From Crenobacter cavernae (lineage in GTDB: Bacteria > Pseudomonadota > Gammaproteobacteria > Burkholderiales > Chromobacteriaceae), in the NCBI RefSeq assembly GCF_003355495.1, contig NZ_CP031337.1, forward strand, positions 749,001-813,000: a DNA stretch of 64,000 bases, written 5' to 3'. Made by a program: the position numbers and the translations under genes. The notes beneath the pieces are model-generated. The model worked only from the letters and a program-made list of their open reading frames with translations, was not told where the DNA came from and did no database searches. Below, piece after piece: positions 8,404 through 18,490 of this stretch (position 1 is its first letter; each line of letters begins with the position of its first letter).

Positions 8404-9524
8404 AGAACGGTTTGCAGCACCCATACACGTCGCAGGAAAAAGGCTTAGGGACGGCACCGCCGTCGCGCGGGCGCAGCGCTCGGCCAACCCTGGCCCTGCT
8501 CGCCACCTTCGCCGCGCTCGCCGGCTGCCAACGCGCACCCGAGCCGTACCGGCAGGAAAGCTACGCCTTCGGCACGCGCATCGAGATCACCGTCGCCGGC
8601 GTACCGGACGCCACCGCACGGCAAGCCGTAGGCGCGGTGCTCGCCGACCTCGACCGCCTGCACCGCGAACTGCACCCGTGGCAGGCCGGCAGCGCGCTGG
8701 TGCGGATCAACGCGGCGCTCGCCGCCGGCAACACCGTTTCGATCCCGCCTGAGGTCGCCGAACTGGTTTCGCTGTCGCAGGACTACGCGCGCCGCTCCGA
8801 CGAGCTGTTCAACCCGGCGATCGGCGCACTGGTCAAGGCGTGGGGCTTTCACGCCGACCACTACGCGCCGCTTGCGCCGCCGGCCAAAACCTTGGCCGAG
8901 CTCGTCGCCGCGCGGCCGGTGATGGCCGAGCTGTCGCTCGACGGCACGACACTGAGCTCGGCCAACCCCCGGGTACAGCTCGACTTCGGCGGCATCGCCA
9001 AGGGCTGGGCGCTCGACCGTGCGCGCGACACCTTGAAAAGAGCCGGCGTCGCGTCGGCCCTGGTCAATATCGGCGGCAATGTGCTGGCGATCGGTAAGAA
9101 GCCGGACGGCGCGCCGTGGAAGGTCGGCCTGATGGCGCCGCGCGGCGCGGGCGCGATGGCGGTGCTGGCGCTTGCCGACGGCGAGGCGGTCGGCACCAGC
9201 GGCGACTACCAGCGCTACTTCGAACTTGCCGGCCGCCGCCACTGCCACCTGGTCGACCCGCGCGACGGCGACACCGACTGCGCGCAGCAGGCCGCGACGC
9301 TGATCGCGCCGCCGGGCCCGCACGCCGGCGCCGTCTCCGACGCGGCGACCAAGCCGCTCTACTTCGCCGGCGCCAAAGCCGCGTTACACTACGCGCGCCG
9401 TTTCGGCGCCCGCGACGTATTGCTCGTCGACGGCCGCGGCGCGGTGTGGGTGAGCCCGACGCTCGCGCCGCGCCTGGAATGGCTGGACCCCAAACCTTCT
9501 TCCCTGCACACGCTGACACCATGA
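8385..9524 (+). CDS. apbE: FAD:protein FMN transferase, lipoprotein
   Basis: Up to 379 aa. ApbE attaches FMN to Thr residues of flavoproteins such as the NQR/RNF subunits in the periplasm. A lipobox (ALAGC) closes a hydrophobic stretch about 48 residues in. The flavin-transfer signatures YAFGTRIEITV, LDFGGIAKGWALDRA, NIGGNV and VGTSGDYQRYFE are present. The start is uncertain: the GTG at 8385 overlaps gshB, a TTG at 8412 is possible, and both leave a long pre-lipobox segment. It ends in an ATGA overlap with dgkA. Two uptake-like 10-mers lie inside it. Confidence 0.9.
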   Translation: MRADGVKNGLQHPYTSQEKGLGTAPPSRGRSARPTLALLATFAALAGCQRAPEPYRQESYAFGTRIEITVAGVPDATARQAVGAVLADLDRLHRELHPWQAGSALVRINAALAAGNTVSIPPEVAELVSLSQDYARRSDELFNPAIGALVKAWGFHADHYAPLAPPAKTLAELVAARPVMAELSLDGTTLSSANPRVQLDFGGIAKGWALDRARDTLKRAGVASALVNIGGNVLAIGKKPDGAPWKVGLMAPRGAGAMAVLALADGEAVGTSGDYQRYFELAGRRHCHLVDPRDGDTDCAQQAATLIAPPGPHAGAVSDAATKPLYFAGAKAALHYARRFGARDVLLVDGRGAVWVSPTLAPRLEWLDPKPSSLHTLTP

Positions 9525-9901
9525 ATCCGCACAAGGAAAGCCCGTTCAAGGGCAAGACCGGCGTCAGGCGCCTGATCAACGCCTTTGGCTACTCGATCGA
9601 CGGCCTGAAGGCGGCCTTCACCCACGAAGACGCGTTCCGCCAGTTGGCGCTATTGGCGCTGGCGCTGATTCCGCTGGCCTTCTTCATCGACGCGACTGGG
9701 GTCGGTCGCGCGCTGTTGATCGCCAGCAGCCTGGCGACGCTGATCATCGAACTGTTGAACTCGGCGATCGAGGCGGCGGTCGACCACACCTCGCTCGAAC
9801 GCCACCCGCTCGCCAAGCGCGCCAAGGACATGGGCAGCGCCGCGCAGCTTCTGGGGCTGATCAACCTCGCGTCGATGTGGGCGCTGGTGCTGTGGGGATA
9901 A
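9521..9901 (+). CDS. dgkA: Diacylglycerol kinase
   Basis: 126 aa. Small trimeric inner-membrane kinase that recycles diacylglycerol to phosphatidic acid. After an amphipathic N-terminus come three transmembrane helices. The family hallmark ELLNSAIEAAVD, with catalytic Glu and the nucleotide-binding Asn, is intact. ATG overlaps the apbE stop by ATGA, so the two genes are translationally coupled. A strong terminator follows. Confidence 0.96.
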   Translation: MNPHKESPFKGKTGVRRLINAFGYSIDGLKAAFTHEDAFRQLALLALALIPLAFFIDATGVGRALLIASSLATLIIELLNSAIEAAVDHTSLERHPLAKRAKDMGSAAQLLGLINLASMWALVLWG

Positions 9902-9919
9902 GTCGCTTGAAGCGACAAG

Positions 9920-9929
9920 GTTGGCCGAG
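9920..9929 (+). repeat. Uptake-like 10-mer GTTGGCCGAG
   Basis: Single exact copy 19 bp after dgkA, with the preferred AAG upstream and followed by a partial reverse copy (CTCGGCCGAG). Confidence 0.7.
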
Positions 9930-9982
9930 CCTCGGCCGAGCTGAAGAGCGCCACGGTACCGGACGGGCGCCACAAAGAGGAA

Positions 9983-10006
9983 CGCCCCGCGGGGGCGGGG
10001 CGCTTT
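9983..10006 (+). terminator. Rho-independent terminator after dgkA
   Basis: CGCCCCGC / GCGGGGCG stem with a G4 loop, followed by CTTTT. Confidence 0.85.
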
Positions 10007-10025
10007 TCACCGGATGGTGGGGTGT

Positions 10026-10406
10026 TCAGTCTTCCAGACGGCGGTAGATCAAGCCGGGACAGACCCGGATCGTATTGCCAACGACATTGACCTCGTCGTC
10101 CGTGCCGAGCAATTGCCAGCGTGCATCGCGGCTCCTGAGCACCCGGTACACGGGGTAGCCCGCGCGATAGCCGATCAGCCCTTCTCCCGTGAAGCCTTCC
10201 AAAGGGAGGAGAGGCAATTCGCAGCGGGGCAGGAACATTTCGGCCACGCGTGCGTCCAGACCGGCCAACTGCTCGCGATCGGCCAGTACCAGCCCGAAGA
10301 ACAACACGAACAGCGCCAACAACAACATCGGCCATGCTTCACTGACAAAGGCGATACCTGCCAACACCGAACCGCCGGTGAAAAAGAAACTGCTGTGAAG
10401 TTTCAT
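10026..10406 (-). CDS. Small membrane protein, function unknown
   Basis: 126 aa from ATG 10406 (an in-frame upstream extension runs through a terminator hairpin and is rejected). Residues about 8-45 form two closely spaced hydrophobic segments. The C-terminal two thirds are soluble with a VYRVLRSRDARWQLLG segment. I do not recognise the family. The gene is preceded by a structured leader carrying a terminator 25 bp before the start codon, which suggests attenuation or that the leader is a separate RNA. Confidence 0.65.
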   Translation of the reverse strand: MKLHSSFFFTGGSVLAGIAFVSEAWPMLLLALFVLFFGLVLADREQLAGLDARVAEMFLPRCELPLLPLEGFTGEGLIGYRAGYPVYRVLRSRDARWQLLGTDDEVNVVGNTIRVCPGLIYRRLED

Positions 10407-10430
10407 GGCGATCGTAAAACTTCTTAAGAA

Positions 10431-10587
10431 TAAAAACGCCGCCTGAACAAGGCGGCGTTTAATGCCTGTCTTGGCATTCCGGCCCATCTTGGCGCCGTAA
10501 TTGCCAGGCCTAACCTGGCTTCTGGATCAGGGCCAACCACGCCCCTTACAGTAATCACTATAAACCGGCCCCGGCGATTTACCAGCA
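10431..10587 (-). ncRNA. Candidate structured leader RNA or sRNA
   Basis: About 157 nt read on the minus strand from a promoter at 10594-10622. In order it can form: a bulged hairpin (10561-10581), GCCAGG/CCTGGC (10503-10519), AATGCC/GGCATT (10461-10478), and a 10-bp terminator stem AAACGCCGCC/GGCGGCGTTT (10434-10460) followed by TTTTTA. It could be an attenuator or riboswitch leader of the 10026-10406 gene, or an independent sRNA. It matches no RNA family that I recognise. Confidence 0.35.
10434..10460 (-). terminator. Terminator hairpin ahead of the 10026-10406 gene
   Basis: Ten-base-pair perfect stem with a 7-nt loop and a U-rich tail on the minus strand, ending 25 bp before the ATG at 10406. 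Confidence 0.75.
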
Positions 10588-10593
10588 TAAAGT

Positions 10594-10622
10594 TTATTAT
10601 TTGCCCATGCCTCACGGGTAAA
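10594..10622 (-). promoter_or_regulatory. Candidate sigma70 promoter of the leader RNA
   Basis: On the minus strand TTTACC (10617-10622), a 17-bp spacer, then TAATAA (10594-10599) in a locally AT-rich patch. Confidence 0.4.
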
Positions 10623-10665
10623 GTAAACGATGTGGCGCGGGTTTACCCTTGTTTTAAGCCATGGG

Positions 10666-10675
10666 GTTGGCCGAG
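10666..10675 (+). repeat. Uptake-like 10-mer GTTGGCCGAG
   Basis: Single exact intergenic copy downstream of topA, 30 bp beyond its terminator. Confidence 0.65.
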
Positions 10676-10704
10676 GCTGCGGGCTTCACCCGAGCGGGCT
10701 TAGC

Positions 10705-10733
10705 AACAAAAACGGCGCCCCAAGGGGCGCCGT
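10705..10733 (-). terminator. topA terminator
   Basis: ACGGCGCCCC / GGGGCGCCGT stem with an AA loop; read on the minus strand it ends in a T-run. Confidence 0.85.
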
Positions 10734-10748
10734 CTTCGAATCAAGGTC

Positions 10749-13049
<2,301 letters not shown>

Positions 13050-13104
13050 GTCGGCGTCCGCTGGGGTTCCATCGTAGTGACTGACACATCCTGTATCCGT
13101 CAAA

Positions 13105-13131
13105 CAAAACAAGAGCGCAAGGGGCGCTCTT
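13105..13131 (-). terminator. Terminator of the LysM-dprA-smg operon
   Basis: AAGAGCGC / GCGCTCTT stem with a 5-nt loop; the minus-strand tail reads GTTTTGTTTG. Confidence 0.8.
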
Positions 13132-13212
13132 GTGCATAAGGTTCAAAAGGCCGCGATGGTAACAGCGTGCCTCTTGCGCCTCAAGTTGAGGCGCTTGTCC
13201 CCGATTCAAGCT

Positions 13213-13671
13213 TTATTGCATCGTCGGCTCGCCGTGGATCGCCGCCAGCAGCTCTTCGCCGACCAGGATGGGCAGCTCGCTTTGCTGGCTCCATAGCACC
13301 ATCAGCGCGACCAGTTTGGCGAGGTCGACGTCGATGTCGTCTTCGGGCAGCGCCATCAGCCGGTCTATCGTCAGCTCGCGCTGCGCCGGCGTCAGCCCGC
13401 TATTGTCCTCGAGGAACTGGATCAGGCCGCGCACTTCGGTCGGCAGGTGTTCAAGCTCGCCGCGGCTGTAGACGCGCATCGAGGAGGCATCGTTGGCGCC
13501 GTCGAACACGCCGGACGATTCGCTCGTCAGGTGCTCGACCCAGTCGAGCGCCTCGTCGATTTCGTCGTCCTCGAAGCCGGCGGCGACGAGGTGGCGCGAC
13601 AGGTCGTCGCGGTCGGGGCAGGTTTCAAGGTCGCTGTATTCTTCGAGCAGATAGCTGAGAACGTCAAACAT
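13213..13671 (-). CDS. smg: Smg family protein (DUF494)
   Basis: 152 aa. Starts MFDVLSYLLEEY, the conserved Smg N-terminus; the ATG at 13671 is preferred over a TTG one codon earlier. Very acidic, with a long helical C-terminal half. Smg is almost always found next to dprA, topA or def-fmt in beta- and gammaproteobacteria. Its biochemical role is not established. It is the last gene of an operon with dprA and the LysM gene. Confidence 0.92.
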   Translation of the reverse strand: MFDVLSYLLEEYSDLETCPDRDDLSRHLVAAGFEDDEIDEALDWVEHLTSESSGVFDGANDASSMRVYSRGELEHLPTEVRGLIQFLEDNSGLTPAQRELTIDRLMALPEDDIDVDLAKLVALMVLWSQQSELPILVGEELLAAIHGEPTMQ

Positions 13672-13699
13672 CAAGGCTTCTATGGGGTACGGTCAGGAT

Positions 13700-14812
13700 T
13701 CAGGAGAGGCGCTGGAAGCGGCCGCCGGGCAGACCCGCCACGCACCCTTCCAGTTCGAGCTCCAGCAGCATCGCGTAAACCTCCCCGGCCGTCAACTTGA
13801 GGCGCACCGACAAGGTGTCGACGTCGACCGGGTCGTAGCCCATCGCCGCCAACAGCGGCGGCTCGGCCAACCCTTCCCCTCGCTCCACCGCTTGGGGCCT
13901 CGTTTCCGTCTTTTCCGGCGCGATGTGCGCAAGCGGCGCCGGCGCTCGGCCAACCTCGGCGAGCACGTCGTCGACCGTCTCGACCAGCTTGGCGCCGTCC
14001 TTGATCAGCCGATGGCAGCCGCGCGACTGCGGGTTGTGGATCGAGCCCGGGATCGCTAGTACCTCGCGGCCAGCCTCGGCGGCGAGCCGCGCGGTGATCA
14101 GCGAACCCGATTCGACGTTCGCCTCGACCACCAGGCAGCCCACCGACAGCCCGGCGATGACGCGGTTGCGACGCGGGAAATTGTGCGCGAGCGCGCCGGT
14201 GCCGAGTGGAAATTCGGACAGGATCAGCCCGTGCTCGGCCAACCTCAGCCCCAGTTCGCGGTTGCGCGCCGGGTAGATGCGGTCGATGCCGGTGCCGATC
14301 ACCGCGATGGTCGACGCCGGCGCGGCGAGCGCGCCTTCGTGCGCGGCGGCGTCGATGCCGCTCGCGAGTCCCGAGACGATGGTGTAGCCGGCCTTGGCCA
14401 GTTCACGGGAGAACGCGCGCGCGTTGTCGAGGCCCTGCGGCGTCGCGTTGCGGCTGCCGACGACCGCGAGTTTCGGAAACCCGAGCAACTCGCGCCGGCC
14501 TCGTGCGAACAGCAAGGGCGGCGGGCCGTGCGTTTCGGCCAGTGGCGCCGGGTAGTCGTCGTCGAGCAAGGTCAACAGGAAGGCGCCTTGCGTGCCGTCT
14601 ACCCAGACTTCGGCCGCTTCGACGCGCTCCTTGGCCGCGCCGGCGATAAGCGCGTCGGCCGCTTCCTCACCGATATGTGGCGCAAGCTGCGCGCGCCGCG
14701 CGCCGAGCGCCATGCCTGCCGAGCCGAAGGCGCCGATCAGCTTGAGCAGCCCGACCGGGCCCAGGCCCGGCGTCAACGCGAGCGTCAGCCACGCGCGGCG
14801 TTCGGCGTCCAT
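13700..14812 (-). CDS. dprA: DNA-processing protein A
   Basis: 370 aa, full length. DprA protects incoming single-stranded DNA and loads RecA during natural transformation. An N-terminal helical SAM-like region is followed by the Rossmann-like core with VVGSRNATPQGLDNARAFS, SGLASGIDAAAHEGAL, VIGTGIDRIYPARN and the FPRRNRVIAGLS motif, then a linker and a C-terminal DML1-type winged helix (DVDTLSVRLKL). Its ATG overlaps the LysM gene's TGA. The gene itself carries three copies of the GTTGGCCGAG element (13862, 13945, 14234), the densest cluster within a gene here. Confidence 0.95.
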   Translation of the reverse strand: MDAERRAWLTLALTPGLGPVGLLKLIGAFGSAGMALGARRAQLAPHIGEEAADALIAGAAKERVEAAEVWVDGTQGAFLLTLLDDDYPAPLAETHGPPPLLFARGRRELLGFPKLAVVGSRNATPQGLDNARAFSRELAKAGYTIVSGLASGIDAAAHEGALAAPASTIAVIGTGIDRIYPARNRELGLRLAEHGLILSEFPLGTGALAHNFPRRNRVIAGLSVGCLVVEANVESGSLITARLAAEAGREVLAIPGSIHNPQSRGCHRLIKDGAKLVETVDDVLAEVGRAPAPLAHIAPEKTETRPQAVERGEGLAEPPLLAAMGYDPVDVDTLSVRLKLTAGEVYAMLLELELEGCVAGLPGGRFQRLS

Positions 14813-15852
14813 CAGTCGCGCGGGCTGCCGAACGGGTCGCCGACGTTGATCGCGACCGGGCTTTGCATCACCAGCGCATACGCGACCTTGTCGAACACGC
14901 GGTAGACGAACAGCGTGCCGGCGTCTTCGGTCGGCAGTTTCAGCACCTGCGACTTGTTGCCGCCCTCGCCGGCGACCTTGATCGCCCCGCCCTTCTTGAA
15001 CACGGTGAACACGTGGCCGATCTCGACGCCGTTACGACGGCCACGATTGATCACCAGGTTCTGGAACTGCGCCGCCTCGGCGACGCCGTTGTACACCGCC
15101 ATCACGCGGCCGCGGATGTCGCTCTCGGGCGCGTGCGGCGCGTAGCTGACGAAGGTATCCTTCGGCGCCTGCACCAGACGGTCGCCGACCTGGATCTCCT
15201 CGCTGATGGTGGTGATGCGCAGCGTTTGCGCCTCGCCCGCCTGGCCGAGCTTATGCACCTCGAGGTCGCCGCCGTAGATCGCCTCGAAGCCGAGGTTCTC
15301 TCCGGTGTCCGGGTCACGCAGCGGCACGCCGGCACGGTAGGCCTGCCAGGTGCCGCCCTCGGCCAGGCCGGTCGCGTAGGCCTTGTCGCCGGTGGTCAGC
15401 ACGACGCGCTCTTCCGGGCCGGCGACCAGGCGCGGCGCGCCCTGGAACTGCTTCTCGTCGATCACCAGCGGGCGCTTGAGGAAGGGTTCGATCAGCCTGG
15501 ACGGGATGCTCGCGATCGCGCGGTCCGCATCTTCGATGCGGATGCGCGGCGACAGCTTGACGTTGCGCTGCCCGCCCTCACGCGACAGCCGCGGCTGGCC
15601 GTCGACGAAGGTCAGCAGCAGCGCTTCGCCCGGGTAGATCAGGTGCGGATTTCTGACCTCGTCGCGGTTCATGTCCCACAGCTTCGGCCACTTCCACGGG
15701 TTCTTCAGATAGCGGGCGGAGATGCCCCACAAGGTGTCGCCCTTGACCACCACGTAGCGCTGCGGCGCGTCCGGACGCAACGAGAGAGTATCGGCAAAAG
15801 CCGGAACGGACAGCCCTAGACCGACGAGCAGAGATATAATTGTTTTACGCAT
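14812..15852 (-). CDS. LysM-domain periplasmic protein
   Basis: 346 aa from ATG 15852 (MRKTIISLLVG signal peptide ending AFA). One LysM peptidoglycan-binding repeat near the N-terminus is visible as YVVVKGDTLWGISARYLKNPWKWPKLWDMN...NPHLIYPGEAL. The remaining 250 residues are a beta-rich domain without recognised catalytic motifs. This protein precedes dprA in many betaproteobacteria. The stop codon overlaps the dprA start by one base, giving translational coupling. Confidence 0.9.
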   Translation of the reverse strand: MRKTIISLLVGLGLSVPAFADTLSLRPDAPQRYVVVKGDTLWGISARYLKNPWKWPKLWDMNRDEVRNPHLIYPGEALLLTFVDGQPRLSREGGQRNVKLSPRIRIEDADRAIASIPSRLIEPFLKRPLVIDEKQFQGAPRLVAGPEERVVLTTGDKAYATGLAEGGTWQAYRAGVPLRDPDTGENLGFEAIYGGDLEVHKLGQAGEAQTLRITTISEEIQVGDRLVQAPKDTFVSYAPHAPESDIRGRVMAVYNGVAEAAQFQNLVINRGRRNGVEIGHVFTVFKKGGAIKVAGEGGNKSQVLKLPTEDAGTLFVYRVFDKVAYALVMQSPVAINVGDPFGSPRD

Positions 15853-15977
15853 GGCTAAAGTGACCCATTGTTCGACGCCTTCGCGCGTCGTTTCGCCCCG
15901 ACGGGCAGACTTGCAATGTGCATAGTCTAATGGCGGTCGCTGCGCTCGACTACGACTACATGGAGTGACCCGGCAAG

Positions 15978-16481
15978 ATGGCATTGCTGAATATTCTGCA
16001 TTACCCCGACGAGAGGCTGCATACCGTGGCCAAACCGATCGCCACGGTCGACGACCGCATCCGCACGCTGGTCGACGACATGGCCGAGACCATGTACGAG
16101 GCGCACGGCATCGGCCTGGCGGCCACCCAGGTCAACGTCCACGAACGCCTGGTGGTGATCGACGTGACGGAAGACAAGACCGGCCTGACCGCCTTCATCA
16201 ACCCGGAGATCGTCGAACGCCGCGGCGACACGGTGTACGAGGAGGGCTGCCTGTCGGTGCCCGGCATCTACGACAAGGTGCACCGCTCCGAGTGGGTGAA
16301 GGTGCGCGCCGAGGACCGCAACGGCGAGCCGTTCGAGATCGAGACCGACGGGCTATTGGCGATCTGCATCCAGCACGAGATCGACCATCTGAACGGCAAG
16401 GTCTTCGTCGAATACCTGTCTCCGATGAAGCAGGAACGCATCAAGACCAAGCTGAGAAAGCGCGAAAAGAACACGCTGTGA
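15978..16481 (+). CDS. def: Peptide deformylase
   Basis: 167 aa. Removes the formyl group from nascent proteins, using a metal bound by Cys and two His. All three motifs are present: GIGLAATQV, EEGCLSVPG and QHEIDHLNG. It starts 125 bp from the divergent LysM-dprA-smg operon. fmt follows 99 bp downstream, but a terminator made of two uptake-like elements separates them. Confidence 0.97.
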   Translation: MALLNILHYPDERLHTVAKPIATVDDRIRTLVDDMAETMYEAHGIGLAATQVNVHERLVVIDVTEDKTGLTAFINPEIVERRGDTVYEEGCLSVPGIYDKVHRSEWVKVRAEDRNGEPFEIETDGLLAICIQHEIDHLNGKVFVEYLSPMKQERIKTKLRKREKNTL

Positions 16482-16523
16482 CCGGCACGCTCGCCTGCGA
16501 GCCCCACGGATCGTCCCACCCCA

Positions 16524-16560
16524 ACGTTGGCCGAGCTTAAGGCTCGGCCAACGTCTTTTC
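16524..16560 (+). terminator. Terminator formed by paired uptake-like 10-mers (def/fmt gap)
   Basis: ACGTTGGCCGAGC and GCTCGGCCAACGT face each other (10-mers at 16526-16535 and 16543-16552) around a short loop, followed by CTTTT. Confidence 0.85.
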
Positions 16561-16580
16561 ACTGCGAGCGATACCGCCCG

Positions 16581-17501
16581 ATGAAACTGATTTTTGCCGG
16601 AACCCCCGACTTCGCCGCCGCCGCGCTCGCCGCGCTGATCGCCGCCGGCCACGAGATCGCGCTGGTGCTGACGCAGCCCGACCGCCCCGCCGGCCGCGGC
16701 ATGAAACTGAAGCCGAGCCCGGTCAAGGCGCTGGCGCTCGAGCACGGCCTCACCGTCGAGCAGCCGGTGTCGCTGAAGACGCCCGACGCGCAGGCGATGC
16801 TGACCGAGGTCAACGCCGACGTGATGGTGGTCGCCGCCTACGGGCTGATCCTGCCGCAGGCGGTGCTCGACATCCCCGCACGCGGCTGTCTCAACATCCA
16901 CGCGTCGCTGTTGCCGCGCTGGCGCGGCGCCGCGCCGATCCAGCGCGCGATCGAGGCGGGCGATGCCGAATCGGGCGTCGTCATCATGCAGATGGACGCC
17001 GGCCTCGACACCGGCGACATGCTGCTCACGCACAAGGTCGACATCGCGCCTACAGAGACCGGCGCGACGCTGCACGACAAGTTGGCCGAGGCCGGCGCCG
17101 AAGCGATCGTCGCGGCACTGGCCGAGCTCGATCAGCTGGTAGAAGAGACGCAGCCCCATGACGGCGTCACCTACGCACAGAAGCTTTCCAAGGCCGAGGC
17201 CGAGGTCGACTGGATGCAGGACGCCGAGACGATCGCTCGGCGCATCCGCGCGTTCAACCCGGTGCCGGGCGCATTCACGGTGCTCGAGGGACAAGCGCTG
17301 AAGCTGTGGTTGGCCGAGGCCACAGACGGCAACGGCCGGCCGGGCGAGGTACTGCACGCCGACGCGAACGGCGTGCTCGTCGCGGCCGGTTCCGGCGCGG
17401 TGCGCGTCACCGAACTGCAGGCGCCGGGCGGCAAGCGGATGGGCGCGCGGGACTTCGTCTTAGGCCGGGCGCCGCTCGCGGGAACGTTGCTAGGCGCTTG
17501 A
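16581..17501 (+). CDS. fmt: Methionyl-tRNA formyltransferase
   Basis: 306 aa from ATG 16581 (MKLIFAGTPDFAA is the conserved start). Formylates initiator Met-tRNA. The catalytic domain shows NIHASLLPRWRGAAPIQRAI with the active-site Asn/His and the later DTGDM; the C-terminal OB-like domain follows (about 205-306). Two uptake-like elements occur inside the gene (17081, 17309). Confidence 0.97.
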   Translation: MKLIFAGTPDFAAAALAALIAAGHEIALVLTQPDRPAGRGMKLKPSPVKALALEHGLTVEQPVSLKTPDAQAMLTEVNADVMVVAAYGLILPQAVLDIPARGCLNIHASLLPRWRGAAPIQRAIEAGDAESGVVIMQMDAGLDTGDMLLTHKVDIAPTETGATLHDKLAEAGAEAIVAALAELDQLVEETQPHDGVTYAQKLSKAEAEVDWMQDAETIARRIRAFNPVPGAFTVLEGQALKLWLAEATDGNGRPGEVLHADANGVLVAAGSGAVRVTELQAPGGKRMGARDFVLGRAPLAGTLLGA

Positions 17502-17561
17502 TTTTCCAAGCCTGCGACCCATATCTGTAACGAAAGCAACCACCCCTAAAGAGGGCAAGCG

Positions 17562-18416
17562 ATGAGCGGCAACTGGTTCAAGACCACGCTATTGATGGCG
17601 GCGATCGTCGCGCTGCTCGGCGTCATCGGCGCGATGATAGGCGGCAAGGGCGGGATGCTGATCGCGCTGCTGTTCGGCGGCGCGATGAACGTCTGGGCGT
17701 ACTGGAACTCGGACAAGATGGTGTTGCGCATGTACAACGCGCAGCAGGTCGACGCGTCGACCGCGCCCGAACTCTACAACATGGTCGCCGAACTCGCGCA
17801 GCGCGCCGGCTTGCCGATGCCGCGCGTCTACGTGATCCACGAAGACCAGCCTAACGCGTTCGCCACCGGCCGCAACCCCGAGAACGCCGCCGTCGCGGCG
17901 ACCACTGGCATCATGCGCCTGCTCGACTACCGCGAACTCAGAGGCGTGATGGCACACGAACTCGCGCACGTGAAGCATCGCGACACCTTGATCTCGACCA
18001 TCTCGGCGACGATGGCCGGCGCGATCTCGGCGCTCGCCAACTTCGCGGTGTTCTTCGGCGGGCGCGACGAGGACGGCCACCCGGTCAACCCGATCGCCGG
18101 CATCCTGGTCGCCATCCTCGCGCCCTTGGCCGCCAGCCTGATCCAGATGGCGATCTCGCGCGCGCGCGAATTCGAGGCCGACCGCGGCGGCGCCGAGATC
18201 TCGGGCGACCCGCTGGCGCTCGCCAACGCGCTGTACAAGATCGAACGCTACGCGCAGGGCCTGCCGATGTACGCGGCCGAGGCGCACCCGGAAACGGCGC
18301 AGATGATGATCATCAACCCGCTGTCCGGCGGCGGCGTGTCCGGCCTGTTCCGCACCCACCCGCACACCGAGGAGCGCATCGCGCGCCTGCAGGCGATCGC
18401 CGCCGGCCACGGCTGA
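17562..18416 (+). CDS. htpX: Membrane-bound zinc metalloprotease HtpX
   Basis: 284 aa. Two N-terminal transmembrane helices (about 5-25 and 30-50), the zinc site HELAHVKHRD with the third ligand in REFEADR, and two further hydrophobic segments between them. M48 family protease that degrades misfolded inner-membrane proteins. GAGGG precedes the ATG. A strong terminator follows, so it ends its transcript before rsmB. Confidence 0.96.
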   Translation: MSGNWFKTTLLMAAIVALLGVIGAMIGGKGGMLIALLFGGAMNVWAYWNSDKMVLRMYNAQQVDASTAPELYNMVAELAQRAGLPMPRVYVIHEDQPNAFATGRNPENAAVAATTGIMRLLDYRELRGVMAHELAHVKHRDTLISTISATMAGAISALANFAVFFGGRDEDGHPVNPIAGILVAILAPLAASLIQMAISRAREFEADRGGAEISGDPLALANALYKIERYAQGLPMYAAEAHPETAQMMIINPLSGGGVSGLFRTHPHTEERIARLQAIAAGHG

Positions 18417-18423
18417 CGCGCCC

Positions 18424-18433
18424 CTCGGCCAAC
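18424..18433 (-). repeat. Uptake-like 10-mer, reverse orientation
   Basis: CTCGGCCAAC followed by CTTT, just after htpX and before its terminator. Confidence 0.7.
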
Positions 18434-18439
18434 CTTTAG

Positions 18440-18480
18440 ATACCAGCCACGGCAGAGACGCCGTGGCTGGTATCGTTTTA
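18440..18480 (+). terminator. htpX terminator
   Basis: A 14-bp stem ATACCAGCCACGGC / GCCGTGGCTGGTAT with a 6-nt loop, followed by CGTTTTA. Confidence 0.85.
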
Positions 18481-18490
18481 GAAGAAACCC

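Noticed and set aside
10424..10615. 63-codon open frame upstream of the 10026-10406 gene
   Set aside because: It runs through hairpins and a terminator, lacks a ribosome-binding site and has no family pattern. The structured RNA explanation fits better.
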